Shown here in pieces: positions 56,316-64,000 of a DNA stretch of 64,000 nucleotides. Position numbers and translations under genes: made by a program. The DNA lies in contig JANSXV010000004.1 of the NCBI GenBank assembly GCA_024742735.1, positions 1 through 64,000 of the forward strand, written 5' to 3'. The DNA comes from Alphaproteobacteria bacterium (GTDB lineage Bacteria > Pseudomonadota > Alphaproteobacteria > Caulobacterales > Maricaulaceae). Within the stretch, counting starts at the first letter, position 1, and each line of letters begins with the position of its first letter. Under the pieces are notes generated by a model. The model searched no databases. It saw only the letters and a program-made list of their open reading frames with translations, and was not told where the DNA came from.

Positions 56316-57270
56316 CGGCGGCCACCTCGCGCACCATAGTATCCAGAGCCAGCGAAACCCCGATCCCGCGCGCCGCCATCAAGAGTGCGGCGAAGAGGAT
56401 GTTCGCCGCGACCGTCACGCCCCAGTATCCGGCCACCTCGCCCGGAGAGCGGGAGAAGGCGGCGTAGGCGCGATACTGGGCCATCGGATCTTGCGGGTTC
56501 TCGATCACCTCGCGAAACACGTCGGCGAACGGGCCAGGCCCGAGCGCGAGTATCGCGACCATGATGATCATCGCGACGAGGTACAGCATGCCCCACACAG
56601 ACCACGCCGCGATCAACCGTCCCACGCGCCCCTTGGCGCCGCGCCAGGCGAGGCCCAGCGGCATGCCCCCGCGCAGGAAAGCCAGGGCGGGTAGCGCCGA
56701 CAGGCGGCTCATGACCAGAAGCATGAATACGATCAGAGGCGCGAAGATCGCCGCCAGGGTCACGCTGATCACCGTCGCCATGCCGGGCTCGCCGCCCATA
56801 CTCAGCGCAATCATGAACGGGACCGCGATGATGGCGCCGGCGAAAACGAGCACGAAGGTTGCAACCATGATGATCAGATAAAGGATCACGAACGCGGCCA
56901 GGACGCGGAAGAACGCGCCCAAATCCAGCTCAGCCGGTCGGCGGTCCCGCACGTAAAGCTCCAGCCAGAGCGCCTCGATCCAGGCCCACACGGCGACCAT
57001 GCTCAGGGATGCGCCGAGGCTGAACAGGCTGATTAAGGCATTGGCCTGCATGAGGGCGATCGGGTCACGGGCGGCGTCTTCGAAACCGCGGCCCATATAG
57101 CCCATGAGCCAGAGCTGCGCCGTGCCGAGGGTGGCGAAGATCAGGGCCTGAAACAGGACCAGCCGGACGACGCTGACCGGGCGCGTGCGGAACACCTCCC
57201 GCGCCATCCCCAAAGCGCCCGTGACCGAAAACCCCGGCGCGGCCGCCGGCGCCGTTCCAGGCCCGTTCAT
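56305..57270 (-). CDS. integral membrane protein, paralogue A
   Basis: A 321-residue protein with six or more membrane helices, beginning MNGPGTAPAAAPGFSVTGAL. It shares length, helix layout and the opening pattern (regular helix, then RTRPVSVVRLVLFQALIF) with the two genes upstream. The family is unknown to me; the build recalls YciC- or glycerophosphodiester-phosphodiesterase membrane domains. It starts 3 nt after paralogue B. Confidence 0.75.
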   Translation of the reverse strand: MNGPGTAPAAAPGFSVTGALGMAREVFRTRPVSVVRLVLFQALIFATLGTAQLWLMGYMGRGFEDAARDPIALMQANALISLFSLGASLSMVAVWAWIEALWLELYVRDRRPAELDLGAFFRVLAAFVILYLIIMVATFVLVFAGAIIAVPFMIALSMGGEPGMATVISVTLAAIFAPLIVFMLLVMSRLSALPALAFLRGGMPLGLAWRGAKGRVGRLIAAWSVWGMLYLVAMIIMVAILALGPGPFADVFREVIENPQDPMAQYRAYAAFSRSPGEVAGYWGVTVAANILFAALLMAARGIGVSLALDTMVREVAADEG

Positions 57271-57273
57271 GGC

Positions 57274-58293
57274 TCAGCCTTCATCGGGCGCGTCGCCCAC
57301 AGAGGCGCTGGGCGTCACGATCGCATCGTCGGGAAAATCGCCTGCCTCGCGCCGGGCGACATAGGCGCCCACGCCATGCCAGCTGCCCTCGAAGATGATC
57401 TGGACGATCAGCTGGAGCAGCAGGATGAGCGCGACGCATATGAGCACGCCGGGCTGTAACAGGGCGTCGCCCAGCACCTGCAGCACGACCGCCGGGTCCT
57501 CGGTGTTCTCCAGCGCCGACAGGGTCGGGATCAGGTCCGCCAGGGCGAAGAGCACAACCACTTGCTGGACGACCGACACGAGGGTGGCGCCGACCAGATA
57601 AACCCCGATCAAGGTGAGGTAGGACACGAACATCCAGCTCGCCACGCCCCGGGTGGCGGCGAAGCTGTCAAACAGCTTGATGCCCCTCAACCGCACGCTC
57701 AAGGCCGGGGCCGCGGCGAAGCGGATCATGACGATGATGGCGACGATCGCGGCCGCCAGGCCCAGGAGAAAATTGATCAGGACCGCGACGCCCGCGCCGG
57801 CCGGTGAGACCGAATCCCCGGAGCTGGACGCCACGATGATCCCGCCGGCGAGCAGGCCTGTAACAAGGAAGAACACGATCGAAGCGACCAGCCAGAAGGC
57901 GAAGAAGGCCAGGTTCACGACCAGCAGGCGCAGCTCATCGGCGCCGAAGCGCAGCGGAATGACCGGCGCCAATTCATCACGGGTCAACAGGCGCAGCCAG
58001 GCCCCCTGCACGACGAGCGCGACCAGAAGGAAGCCGAGAATGGCCAGGAAATACCCGCCGATCACGCCGGAGAGCGCCCGCAGCACATCCGCCGGGTCAG
58101 GCTCGACACCAGCCGCCGCTGCGGTCATTACGAAGGAGAATACCGGCGCCATCAGCGCCAGGATCACCACAGTCAACCCCGCGTAGAGCGCCAGCTGCCA
58201 GAGCGCGATCCAGAGAACAGCGCCCGGGCGCCGGCCCATGAGCTGGAAAAAGCTGAATGTCGCGTCGACGAAGCTGTAAGCCGGTTTAGCCAT
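57274..58293 (-). CDS. integral membrane protein, paralogue B
   Basis: A 339-residue membrane protein: MAKPAYSFVDATFSFFQLMG, then RRPGAVLWIALWQLALYAGL and several further helices, with an acidic C-terminus ending VGDAPDEG. It is the middle of three tandem paralogues. I chose the ATG at 58293; the longer frame to 58443 begins in poorly coding sequence. No enzymatic motif is visible. Confidence 0.75.
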   Translation of the reverse strand: MAKPAYSFVDATFSFFQLMGRRPGAVLWIALWQLALYAGLTVVILALMAPVFSFVMTAAAAGVEPDPADVLRALSGVIGGYFLAILGFLLVALVVQGAWLRLLTRDELAPVIPLRFGADELRLLVVNLAFFAFWLVASIVFFLVTGLLAGGIIVASSSGDSVSPAGAGVAVLINFLLGLAAAIVAIIVMIRFAAAPALSVRLRGIKLFDSFAATRGVASWMFVSYLTLIGVYLVGATLVSVVQQVVVLFALADLIPTLSALENTEDPAVVLQVLGDALLQPGVLICVALILLLQLIVQIIFEGSWHGVGAYVARREAGDFPDDAIVTPSASVGDAPDEG

Positions 58294-58360
58294 AGCCGAT
58301 CCCCCAATCGATCGGTTCCAGACTAATGCAGGCCGTGGACGCTGTCGCGTTAAACCGCCG

Positions 58361-59248
58361 TCATGCGGCGTGCGGCGCGGCCTCGCTGTCCTCGGCGGCG
58401 GCGCGCTCATAGATGTGGCACAGGACAACCGCCGCCGGCGCACCGATCAGGGCGATCTTCACAACGCCCTGAAGCGCGGAAATCACCGCAAAGGCCGCCA
58501 GGCTCACGCTTACGGCGTTCCCGTCGGTCGCACTCGCCGCCGACATGGGCCAGGCGCCGGTCAGGGCGTTGCTGGCGAAATTCAGCAGGACCAGCAGCAC
58601 GGCGCCCGGCGCACAGGCCAGCAGAACGCCGGTCAGCATCTGCGCCGCGCGGTTTCCCCGTGACAGCGGCCAGGCGGTCAGGACCTGGACCCGGCCCAGC
58701 GCCATAGTTGCGGGATAGGCCAGAGCCAGGCGCAGGAAGAACCACAGGCTGAACAGCGCGAAAGCGCCGATCACGATGACCGCGACCGTCATCTCGCCCG
58801 GCCCGAACATGGCGAACACGTCGATGCGGCCTTCCGGCGCCGGGGCCTCGGCGTCGACATTGATCAGGGCCAGCGCTGCGATCATGAAGGCCAGCGCCAG
58901 AAACGCCGTGCCGACGACCGTGAAGGTGAGGACCAACAGAAGCAGGGTCACCACCCCCAGACGCTGTTCGTCAGCGCCCAGGCGGTGGGCGAACAGGCCC
59001 GCGCCTTCACCTTTCAAAGCCAGGCGGCCCCAGGCCGCCAGCGAAACCACGAAGATTGCAAGTCCCGCAATCGCGGCCAGGATCGCCAGCGGCGCCGCGC
59101 CGGGCGAGGCGACGGCGGCCTCAGCCGACCAGACGCTCTGGGCGGCGAACACCGGCGCATAAAGCAAGGCGGCGAAGCCGACGGGTCCGGGATGGTCGGC
59201 GAGAAAGCGCCAGGCGGCGCGCACGGCGGTGAGATCGATCAGCATCAT
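58361..59248 (-). CDS. integral membrane protein, paralogue C
   Basis: A 295-residue membrane protein beginning MMLIDLTAVRAAWRFLADHP, with the same pattern of a short amphipathic start and a first helix after HPGPVGFAALLYAP. About six helices follow and an acidic Ala-rich tail. It is probably the first gene of the operon that ends with the CPBP protease. The function is unknown. It is separated from paralogue B by 67 nt. Confidence 0.72.
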   Translation of the reverse strand: MMLIDLTAVRAAWRFLADHPGPVGFAALLYAPVFAAQSVWSAEAAVASPGAAPLAILAAIAGLAIFVVSLAAWGRLALKGEGAGLFAHRLGADEQRLGVVTLLLLVLTFTVVGTAFLALAFMIAALALINVDAEAPAPEGRIDVFAMFGPGEMTVAVIVIGAFALFSLWFFLRLALAYPATMALGRVQVLTAWPLSRGNRAAQMLTGVLLACAPGAVLLVLLNFASNALTGAWPMSAASATDGNAVSVSLAAFAVISALQGVVKIALIGAPAAVVLCHIYERAAAEDSEAAPHAA

Positions 59249-59287
59249 GGCGTGGGACTTAAGGCGAATGCCCCGCCCCGCCAAGTC

Positions 59288-60004
59288 CTACGGCGCCGGA
59301 TCCTCGCGGCACAGCCGGACGACGCCCAGGTCGGCGTTGGAGAAGGTCTCGCAGGGCTCGAAGACGAGCACGCGATGGGTGGCGTAGGGCCGGACCTGCC
59401 CCTCCATGGCTCCAAGCCGCTCCATAAGGCGCAGTCCTTCGATACGAGGATACGCGAACAGCAGCTCTGCGCGGGTCCAGGCCATCGAATCTCCATCACG
59501 GGGCCACTCGACGGCGGCGATCACGGCTTCAGGGGTATCCGGTTCGGCGGTGAACAACTCCGGATCCAGCCGCGCAGGCGCGCAGCCAGGCTCAAGCTCA
59601 TCCAGCCGGCGGTAGGCTGAATTCAAAAAGTTGCGATCCTGGCGCACATCAGCGCCCGGCGTATCCCTAAGGGCCTCGACAGTCTCCGCGATCTCCGTCG
59701 GCAAGACGCCGAGCCTGGCATCAACCGTGTGAGCAACCCAGAACAGATAGCCTGGAGAGCCGGGGGTCTCACGGGCCGAGTTGGCCAGGCCCCCGATCGC
59801 AGCTGCAATCGCCGCGTCAGCGCGCAAAGGACACGTGCTGTCTTCGATCATCGCAAGGGCGGAGACCGCGTAGCGGGCGGCTTCGGAGACCGCACCAGAC
59901 CTCCAGGCCTCAGCGAGCGCGTCCAGCTCGGCATCGAGGGAGGCGTCTGCGGCCGGCTCGCCCGCAAGCAGCAGGGCGGCCGCTGCAGAAAGCGTCAACA
60001 TCAT
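59288..60004 (-). CDS. secreted hypothetical protein
   Basis: A 238-residue protein with a signal peptide (MMLTLSAAAALLLAGEPAAD) and an acidic helical body with four cysteines. I do not recognise the family. The ATG at 60004 overlaps the stop codon of the TPR/TonB gene, so the two are co-expressed and probably act together in the periplasm. No zinc or nucleotide motif is visible. Confidence 0.72.
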   Translation of the reverse strand: MMLTLSAAAALLLAGEPAADASLDAELDALAEAWRSGAVSEAARYAVSALAMIEDSTCPLRADAAIAAAIGGLANSARETPGSPGYLFWVAHTVDARLGVLPTEIAETVEALRDTPGADVRQDRNFLNSAYRRLDELEPGCAPARLDPELFTAEPDTPEAVIAAVEWPRDGDSMAWTRAELLFAYPRIEGLRLMERLGAMEGQVRPYATHRVLVFEPCETFSNADLGVVRLCREDPAP

Positions 60005-61146
60005 CAGTCTTCCAGCACAAATTCGAACTGCGTGACGACGCCGTCGCGCCGCCTCGGCACGCCGTCTTCGGTCGCCGGCGTGTATCGCCAGTTTTCGACG
60101 GCTTCGCGGGCCTCTTCACCGAATTCGCGGAAAGGCAGGGAAAACACGACCTCGATATCCATCGGGCGCCCTTGCTCGTCCACTGCGAACTGGAGCAGGG
60201 CCACGCCTTCGTAGCCGGCTCGGGCGGCGTCACGCGGATAGGAGGGCGGCGTTCGACGCACTGGCGCGGCGTCCACCCGCACGACGCCGTCGTCAGCGCC
60301 TTCGCCGCCGTCGGCGAACTCGTCGGCTTCCTCGTCCACAAGCGCCTCGCGCTCCTCCACCAGCCCTTCGCGCTCCAGGCGCGCCAGCAGGGCTTCGCGC
60401 TCGGACTCATCAAGATAGCCCCGCGCGTGGCGCGCCCAGATCGCCAGGGGTCTGCGCTGGTCCGGCATGAAATAGTACGCCTGCGTCAGCCTGTAGGCGG
60501 CCTCGGGATACTCCTTCTCCATGGCGTGCGTGGCGCCAAGAATGAAAGCAGTCAGACCGAATCTGCCATTCTCGGTCAGGTCAAAGCTTTCTGCGGCCGC
60601 CATGGCCTCGCCAGCGCGCGCGCCAGCCCCAGCGATACGCCCTTCAAACCAAAGAGCGTTCGCCTGAATGGCTCGCGCGGTGAAGGCGAGGACGGCGCGG
60701 GTGCGCGGATCGAGCTCATCTGCGTTCTCGGCGATATCGCCTGCGGTGTCGGCGCACCGGAGCGCATCGCGGTAATCCCGGGCGTTCAAAGCCGAGCTCG
60801 CCGCCAGCGCCCAGGTCTCCGCCACGAGGTCCGGACCGGCCCCGGTTTCAGCAAGCATCTCGGCAGCAGCGCGATAGGCGTCGCGCGCACTCTCATGGTC
60901 TCCCAGCGCGCCGGCGAGTTGAGCGTAGTTGTCCGCAAGGATCGCCGTGGTCTCAAGGTCGACACCCAGCTCAGAGGCGGTGCGCCAGGCCTCCTCGGCG
61001 GCGGCCATCGCAGCGCTGTAGTCGCGCGCCTCCATGGCCTCGGTGTAGGCGACGTAAGGACCGGTCACCTCCGCCGGCAGGTCCTGGGCGTGAGCAGCGC
61101 CCGCCAACAGAACAGAAAGAATGATCCACCAGAACCGCTTCGCCAA
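60004..61146 (-). CDS. periplasmic TPR protein with TonB C-terminal domain
   Basis: A 380-residue exported protein. A signal peptide (MAKRFWWIILSVLLAGAAHA) precedes TPR-like helices (residues about 30-260), an acidic linker (EEADEFADGGEGADD) and a TonB C-terminal domain (PPSYPRDAARAGYEGVALLQ ... VENWRYTPAT). Classic TonB has an N-terminal membrane anchor and proline-rich spacer; here these are replaced by the TPR region. It may dock on an outer-membrane receptor or act as a scaffold. Start is TTG at 61144-61146; no ATG lies near. Confidence 0.8.
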   Translation of the reverse strand: MAKRFWWIILSVLLAGAAHAQDLPAEVTGPYVAYTEAMEARDYSAAMAAAEEAWRTASELGVDLETTAILADNYAQLAGALGDHESARDAYRAAAEMLAETGAGPDLVAETWALAASSALNARDYRDALRCADTAGDIAENADELDPRTRAVLAFTARAIQANALWFEGRIAGAGARAGEAMAAAESFDLTENGRFGLTAFILGATHAMEKEYPEAAYRLTQAYYFMPDQRRPLAIWARHARGYLDESEREALLARLEREGLVEEREALVDEEADEFADGGEGADDGVVRVDAAPVRRTPPSYPRDAARAGYEGVALLQFAVDEQGRPMDIEVVFSLPFREFGEEAREAVENWRYTPATEDGVPRRRDGVVTQFEFVLED

Positions 61147-61267
61147 AACGTTGGTCTCCCCGACTGCGCTACACGCATTAAGCGATCAGCCCACACCCGC
61201 GTCAAGGCGCGCGCGGCCTGTCCGGCGGGGTTTCTGAAAGCGGGTGGAACGCGTATATCTGCCGGCC

Positions 61268-62674
61268 ATGACAGAGACTTCACCGATCCACATCATCGGC
61301 GGCGGCATGGCCGGCTCGGAAGCCGCCTGGCAGGCGGCTGAGGCCGGCGTGCGCGTCGTGCTGCACGAGATGCGAGGCGTGCGCGGCACCGAGGCCCACC
61401 AGACCGATGGCCTGGCCGAGCTGGTGTGTTCCAACTCCTTCCGCTCCGACGATCACGAGACCAACGCCGTCGGGCTCCTGCATGAGGAGATGCGGCGGGC
61501 ATGCTCCATCATCATGGACAAGGCGAAGCTCGCCCAGGTGCCCGCCGGCGGCGCGCTCGCGGTGGACCGCCATGTTTTCTCCGGCGCCGTGACGGCTGCG
61601 CTGGAAGCCCACCCCAATATCGAAATCGTGCGTGAGGAGATCCCCGGGCTTCCGCCGGAAGAGTGGGACAGCGTGATCATCGCCACCGGCCCCCTCACCT
61701 CGCCGGCGCTGGCTGAAGCCGTTCACGGCCTGACCGGCGAGGGCGAGCTGGCCTTCTTCGACGCCATCGCGCCGATCCTCTATGCCGACTCCATCAACAT
61801 GGACGTGGCGTGGAAGCAGTCGCGCTATGACAAGGGCGAAACCGAGGAAGACAAGGCCGCCTACATCAACTGTCCCATGGACCGGGAGCAGTACGAGGCC
61901 TTCATCGACGCGCTGATCGGCGCGGAGAAGACCGAGTTCAAGGCCTGGGAGATGGACACGCCGTACTTTGACGGCTGCCTGCCCATCGAGGTCATGGCCG
62001 AGCGCGGCCGGGAGACCCTGCGCCACGGACCCATGAAGCCGCGCGGTCTGACCAACGCCCATAATCCCGAAGTGAAGCCCTACGCCGTGGTTCAGCTGCG
62101 CCAGGACAACGCGCTGGGCACGCTGTTCAACATGGTCGGCTTCCAGACCAAGATGAAATACGGGGCCCAGGCCGACGTCTTCAAGATGATCCCGGGTCTG
62201 GAAGACGCCCGTTTCGCGCGCCTGGGCGGCATTCACCGCAACACCTTCCTGCACTCGCCAAAGCTGCTGGACGCGGTGATGCGCCTGAAGGCGCGTCCCG
62301 CCCTGCGCTTCGCCGGTCAGATCACCGGCGTTGAAGGCTATGTGGAGAGCGCGGCCATGGGGCTGCTCGCCGGACGCTTCGCCGCGGCGGAGAAGCTGGG
62401 CCGGGCGATGACGCCGCCCCCGCCGACCACGGCGCTGGGCGCGCTCCTGACCCACATCACCACCGGCCACGTGCCCGGCAAGAAGGGCGCCTTCCAGCCC
62501 ATGAACGTCAATTTCGGCCTGTTTCCCGAGATCGACGCCCCGAAGACAGACGCTGACGGCAAGCGCCTGCGCGGCAAGGACAAGGCGGTGGCGAAGAAGA
62601 AGGCGCTCACCGCCCGCGCCCTGGCCGATTGCAGCGCCTGGCTGTCCGGCGCGGTGGCCGAGGCGGCGGAATGA
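61268..62674 (+). CDS. trmFO: tRNA U54 methyltransferase TrmFO (folate/FAD-dependent)
   Basis: A 468-residue flavoprotein: [20 protein letters not shown] (FAD site), [14 protein letters not shown] and a later [13 protein letters not shown] with the second catalytic cysteine. It makes ribothymidine at position 54 of tRNA using methylene-tetrahydrofolate. The thyA-folA pair at 31563-32933 uses the same one-carbon donor. The ATG at 61268 follows no strong ribosome site. The next gene overlaps its stop codon (ATGA). Confidence 0.96.
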   Translation: MTETSPIHIIGGGMAGSEAAWQAAEAGVRVVLHEMRGVRGTEAHQTDGLAELVCSNSFRSDDHETNAVGLLHEEMRRACSIIMDKAKLAQVPAGGALAVDRHVFSGAVTAALEAHPNIEIVREEIPGLPPEEWDSVIIATGPLTSPALAEAVHGLTGEGELAFFDAIAPILYADSINMDVAWKQSRYDKGETEEDKAAYINCPMDREQYEAFIDALIGAEKTEFKAWEMDTPYFDGCLPIEVMAERGRETLRHGPMKPRGLTNAHNPEVKPYAVVQLRQDNALGTLFNMVGFQTKMKYGAQADVFKMIPGLEDARFARLGGIHRNTFLHSPKLLDAVMRLKARPALRFAGQITGVEGYVESAAMGLLAGRFAAAEKLGRAMTPPPPTTALGALLTHITTGHVPGKKGAFQPMNVNFGLFPEIDAPKTDADGKRLRGKDKAVAKKKALTARALADCSAWLSGAVAEAAE

Positions 62675-63621
62675 AACGCCGCGTACGGGGCGGTCTTCTG
62701 ACCGCCGCCGTCATCGCACTTTTGGGCGCCAGCTTCGCCTGGCTCTCCGCCCCGCTGGGGTTCCCATTTGAGCTCTCCCGTCATTTCACGCCGCAGCTCG
62801 CGATCGGCGCGGGCGTGCTCGCCGTCTGGTCGGCGTTCGCCCGCGCGCCGGCCCGAGGTGCGGCGGCCTGCCTTGCCGCGCTGGTCTTCGGCTGGGCATG
62901 GACGGCCGCGCCTTACCGGGCTGCGGATGCCGCCTCAGGCCCCGCCACGCTCACCGTAGCGGTCTTCAATGCGCGCTATGATCCCGATGCTCTGGCGCGG
63001 TTCGCGCAATGGGCGCAGGCCGAGGGGGTAGATGTCTTGATGCTCGCCGAAGCCCACGGCCTAGATGCGCCCGCCCTCGAACAGCTGTTCGCCGCGTGGC
63101 CCCATGGCCGGCTGTCTGACGCCGAGATCGGGGCGGCCGGCTTCCGGTGGACCACGCGGTCGGCGGTGTTCTCGCGCTGGCCCGTTGAAACGACGGAGTT
63201 TGCACACAGGGCGACCGGACAATTCTCTCGCCCCGTCATTCAGCTGGTTGTCAGCCACCCGGACGGGCCAATCCAGGTCACCGGCCTTCATCCCTTCCCG
63301 CCTATGCTGCCGCGGGCCGTCGTGGAGCAGGCGGCGATATTCGACGCCGTCGCTGAGCAGGTTCCGGCGGCAGGCCGGTTCATCGTCATGGGTGATCTGA
63401 ACACCACCGTCTGGTCGCCGAACTATGCCCGTCTGCCCGGTCTGCGCGCTGGAGACCCCCGCTTCGCCTCGACCTTCCCAGCGCCGTTCGCCGTCGGCGG
63501 CATCGCCATCGACCACATCCTTGTGGGCGACGGCCTGAGCGTTGTGCATGCCCGCGTGGGACCAGATCTCGGCTCGGACCATAGGCCCGTGATCGCGGGT
63601 CTGACCCTTTCCGCGGACTAG
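62671..63621 (+). CDS. membrane-anchored EEP-family phosphatase/nuclease (second copy)
   Basis: A 316-residue protein with the same build as the one at 42477-43409: two or three N-terminal membrane helices, then [28 protein letters not shown] and [10 protein letters not shown]. It overlaps trmFO by 4 nt and is convergent with the last gene, sharing the CTAG of the stop codons. Metal-dependent phosphodiester hydrolysis on the periplasmic side is likely; the substrate is unknown. Confidence 0.88.
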   Translation: MKRRVRGGLLTAAVIALLGASFAWLSAPLGFPFELSRHFTPQLAIGAGVLAVWSAFARAPARGAAACLAALVFGWAWTAAPYRAADAASGPATLTVAVFNARYDPDALARFAQWAQAEGVDVLMLAEAHGLDAPALEQLFAAWPHGRLSDAEIGAAGFRWTTRSAVFSRWPVETTEFAHRATGQFSRPVIQLVVSHPDGPIQVTGLHPFPPMLPRAVVEQAAIFDAVAEQVPAAGRFIVMGDLNTTVWSPNYARLPGLRAGDPRFASTFPAPFAVGGIAIDHILVGDGLSVVHARVGPDLGSDHRPVIAGLTLSAD

Positions 63622-64000
63622 ATTCGCCCCGTCAAACTGCCCCAGGTCAGCCGCCACTGGCGCGCGCTCAAGGGGCGGTCGGCTGGCTCCCTGTAGGGGT
63701 CGCTCAGGGCTTTGGCGGCTTTCAGATAGCCGCGCGCGAGCCCGGCATAGCCCACGGCCGGAAAGACCTCGGCGGGCAGGCTGGAGCGGGTTCGGGTCAG
63801 CATCGCGCGGGCGTCTTCAGCCTCCCTGATCAGACCGGAAAGCGCCTGGCGGGCGGTGTCGGTCTTGCGGCCCTTGACCAGCTCCAGCTCGCTGATCCCG
63901 GCGGCCGCCAGCTCATCGGCGCTGAACGGCGGACGGCCCGCCTGGCACAGGGCCGGGAAGGCGCGGATGAGCCCGGTGAAGCCCCAGACCCGGCCCGCCG
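63618..64000 (-). CDS. squalene/phytoene synthase-family protein, N-terminus cut off
   Basis: The minus-strand frame is open from the window edge to a TAG at 63618 (about 127 codons). It shows the C-terminal half of the family: AGRVWGFTGLIRAFPALCQA, GRPPFSADELAAAGIS and ARQWRLTWGSLTG. Members condense prenyl diphosphates into squalene or phytoene, or serve as assembly factors (NDUFAF6-like). The aspartate-rich catalytic motifs would lie in the missing part, so activity cannot be judged. Confidence 0.75.
   Translation of the reverse strand, partial: AGRVWGFTGLIRAFPALCQAGRPPFSADELAAAGISELELVKGRKTDTARQALSGLIREAEDARAMLTRTRSSLPAEVFPAVGYAGLARGYLKAAKALSDPYREPADRPLSARQWRLTWGSLTGRI

Overview
The window is a piece of a high-GC alphaproteobacterial chromosome, most likely Maricaulales/Caulobacterales (an Oceanicaulis-, Maricaulis- or Glycocaulis-like prosthecate marine bacterium; this placement is inference). 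Supporting signs are the flagellin-flaF-flbT-flmG block in the Caulobacter arrangement, fliX divergent from flgI-cheL-flbY, sigma-54 promoters with CGGCAA/TTGCCG (ftr-type, FlbD) inverted repeats, TTAA-N7-TTAA CtrA boxes, GTTC-N7-GTTC LexA boxes, an alpha-type SspB and a circularly permuted two-piece tmRNA gene. No rRNA, ordinary tRNA, CRISPR array, transposase or phage module was seen.

Layout. 1-5018: flagellar filament block with two flagellins (the first lacks only its stop codon at the window edge), flaF, flbT and divergent flmG, with their promoters and leaders. 5098-17575: a MoxR/VWA pair, a MaoC hydratase, a small membrane protein, a tricorn-type protease, two tandem FkbM methyltransferases, an Hpt protein, chorismate mutase, an MscS channel, prfC and two small conserved proteins. 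17600-20830: a CtrA box, an orphan BcsB-like periplasmic protein with a secreted partner, and HU. 21021-23461: a DUF6090-type membrane protein, the remnant of a second copy, and a DegP protease. 23563-29188: a tightly overlapping four-gene operon encoding an outer-membrane barrel protein, a small secreted protein, a zincin-type metalloprotease with acidic repeats and a subtilase, with a perfect CtrA box in front. This is the best candidate here for an undescribed system.

29345-39817: hflKC, thyA-dfrA, a LexA-boxed VOC gene, the permuted tmRNA gene, a hybrid histidine kinase, a cytochrome P450, sspB, a thioesterase, an MFS transporter and dksA. 39903-42421: fliX and flgI-cheL-flbY around a control region with a CtrA box, an ftr-like repeat and a sigma-54 promoter. 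42477-55323: an EEP phosphatase, two cyclophilins, coaD, gyrA, a sodC-kelch pair, a YdeI protein, a class D beta-lactamase, and ssb/uvrA around a shared SOS box; uvrA carries a palindromic element inserted in frame. 55320-64000: a CPBP protease with three tandem membrane paralogues, a TPR/TonB-C protein with a partner, trmFO, a second EEP protein and a partial squalene/phytoene synthase gene.

How the genes fit together. The flagellar genes show the hierarchy known from Caulobacter: CtrA boxes, then sigma-54/FlbD promoters, then post-transcriptional control (FlbT, FlaF) and a glycosyltransferase (FlmG). The tmRNA and SspB belong to one quality-control route (ribosome rescue and ClpXP delivery). 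uvrA and ssb share an SOS operator. Two envelope operons (17631 and 29156) carry a TTAA-N7-TTAA box exactly 16 nt upstream of the first start codon, which suggests cell-cycle control of surface proteins (inference).
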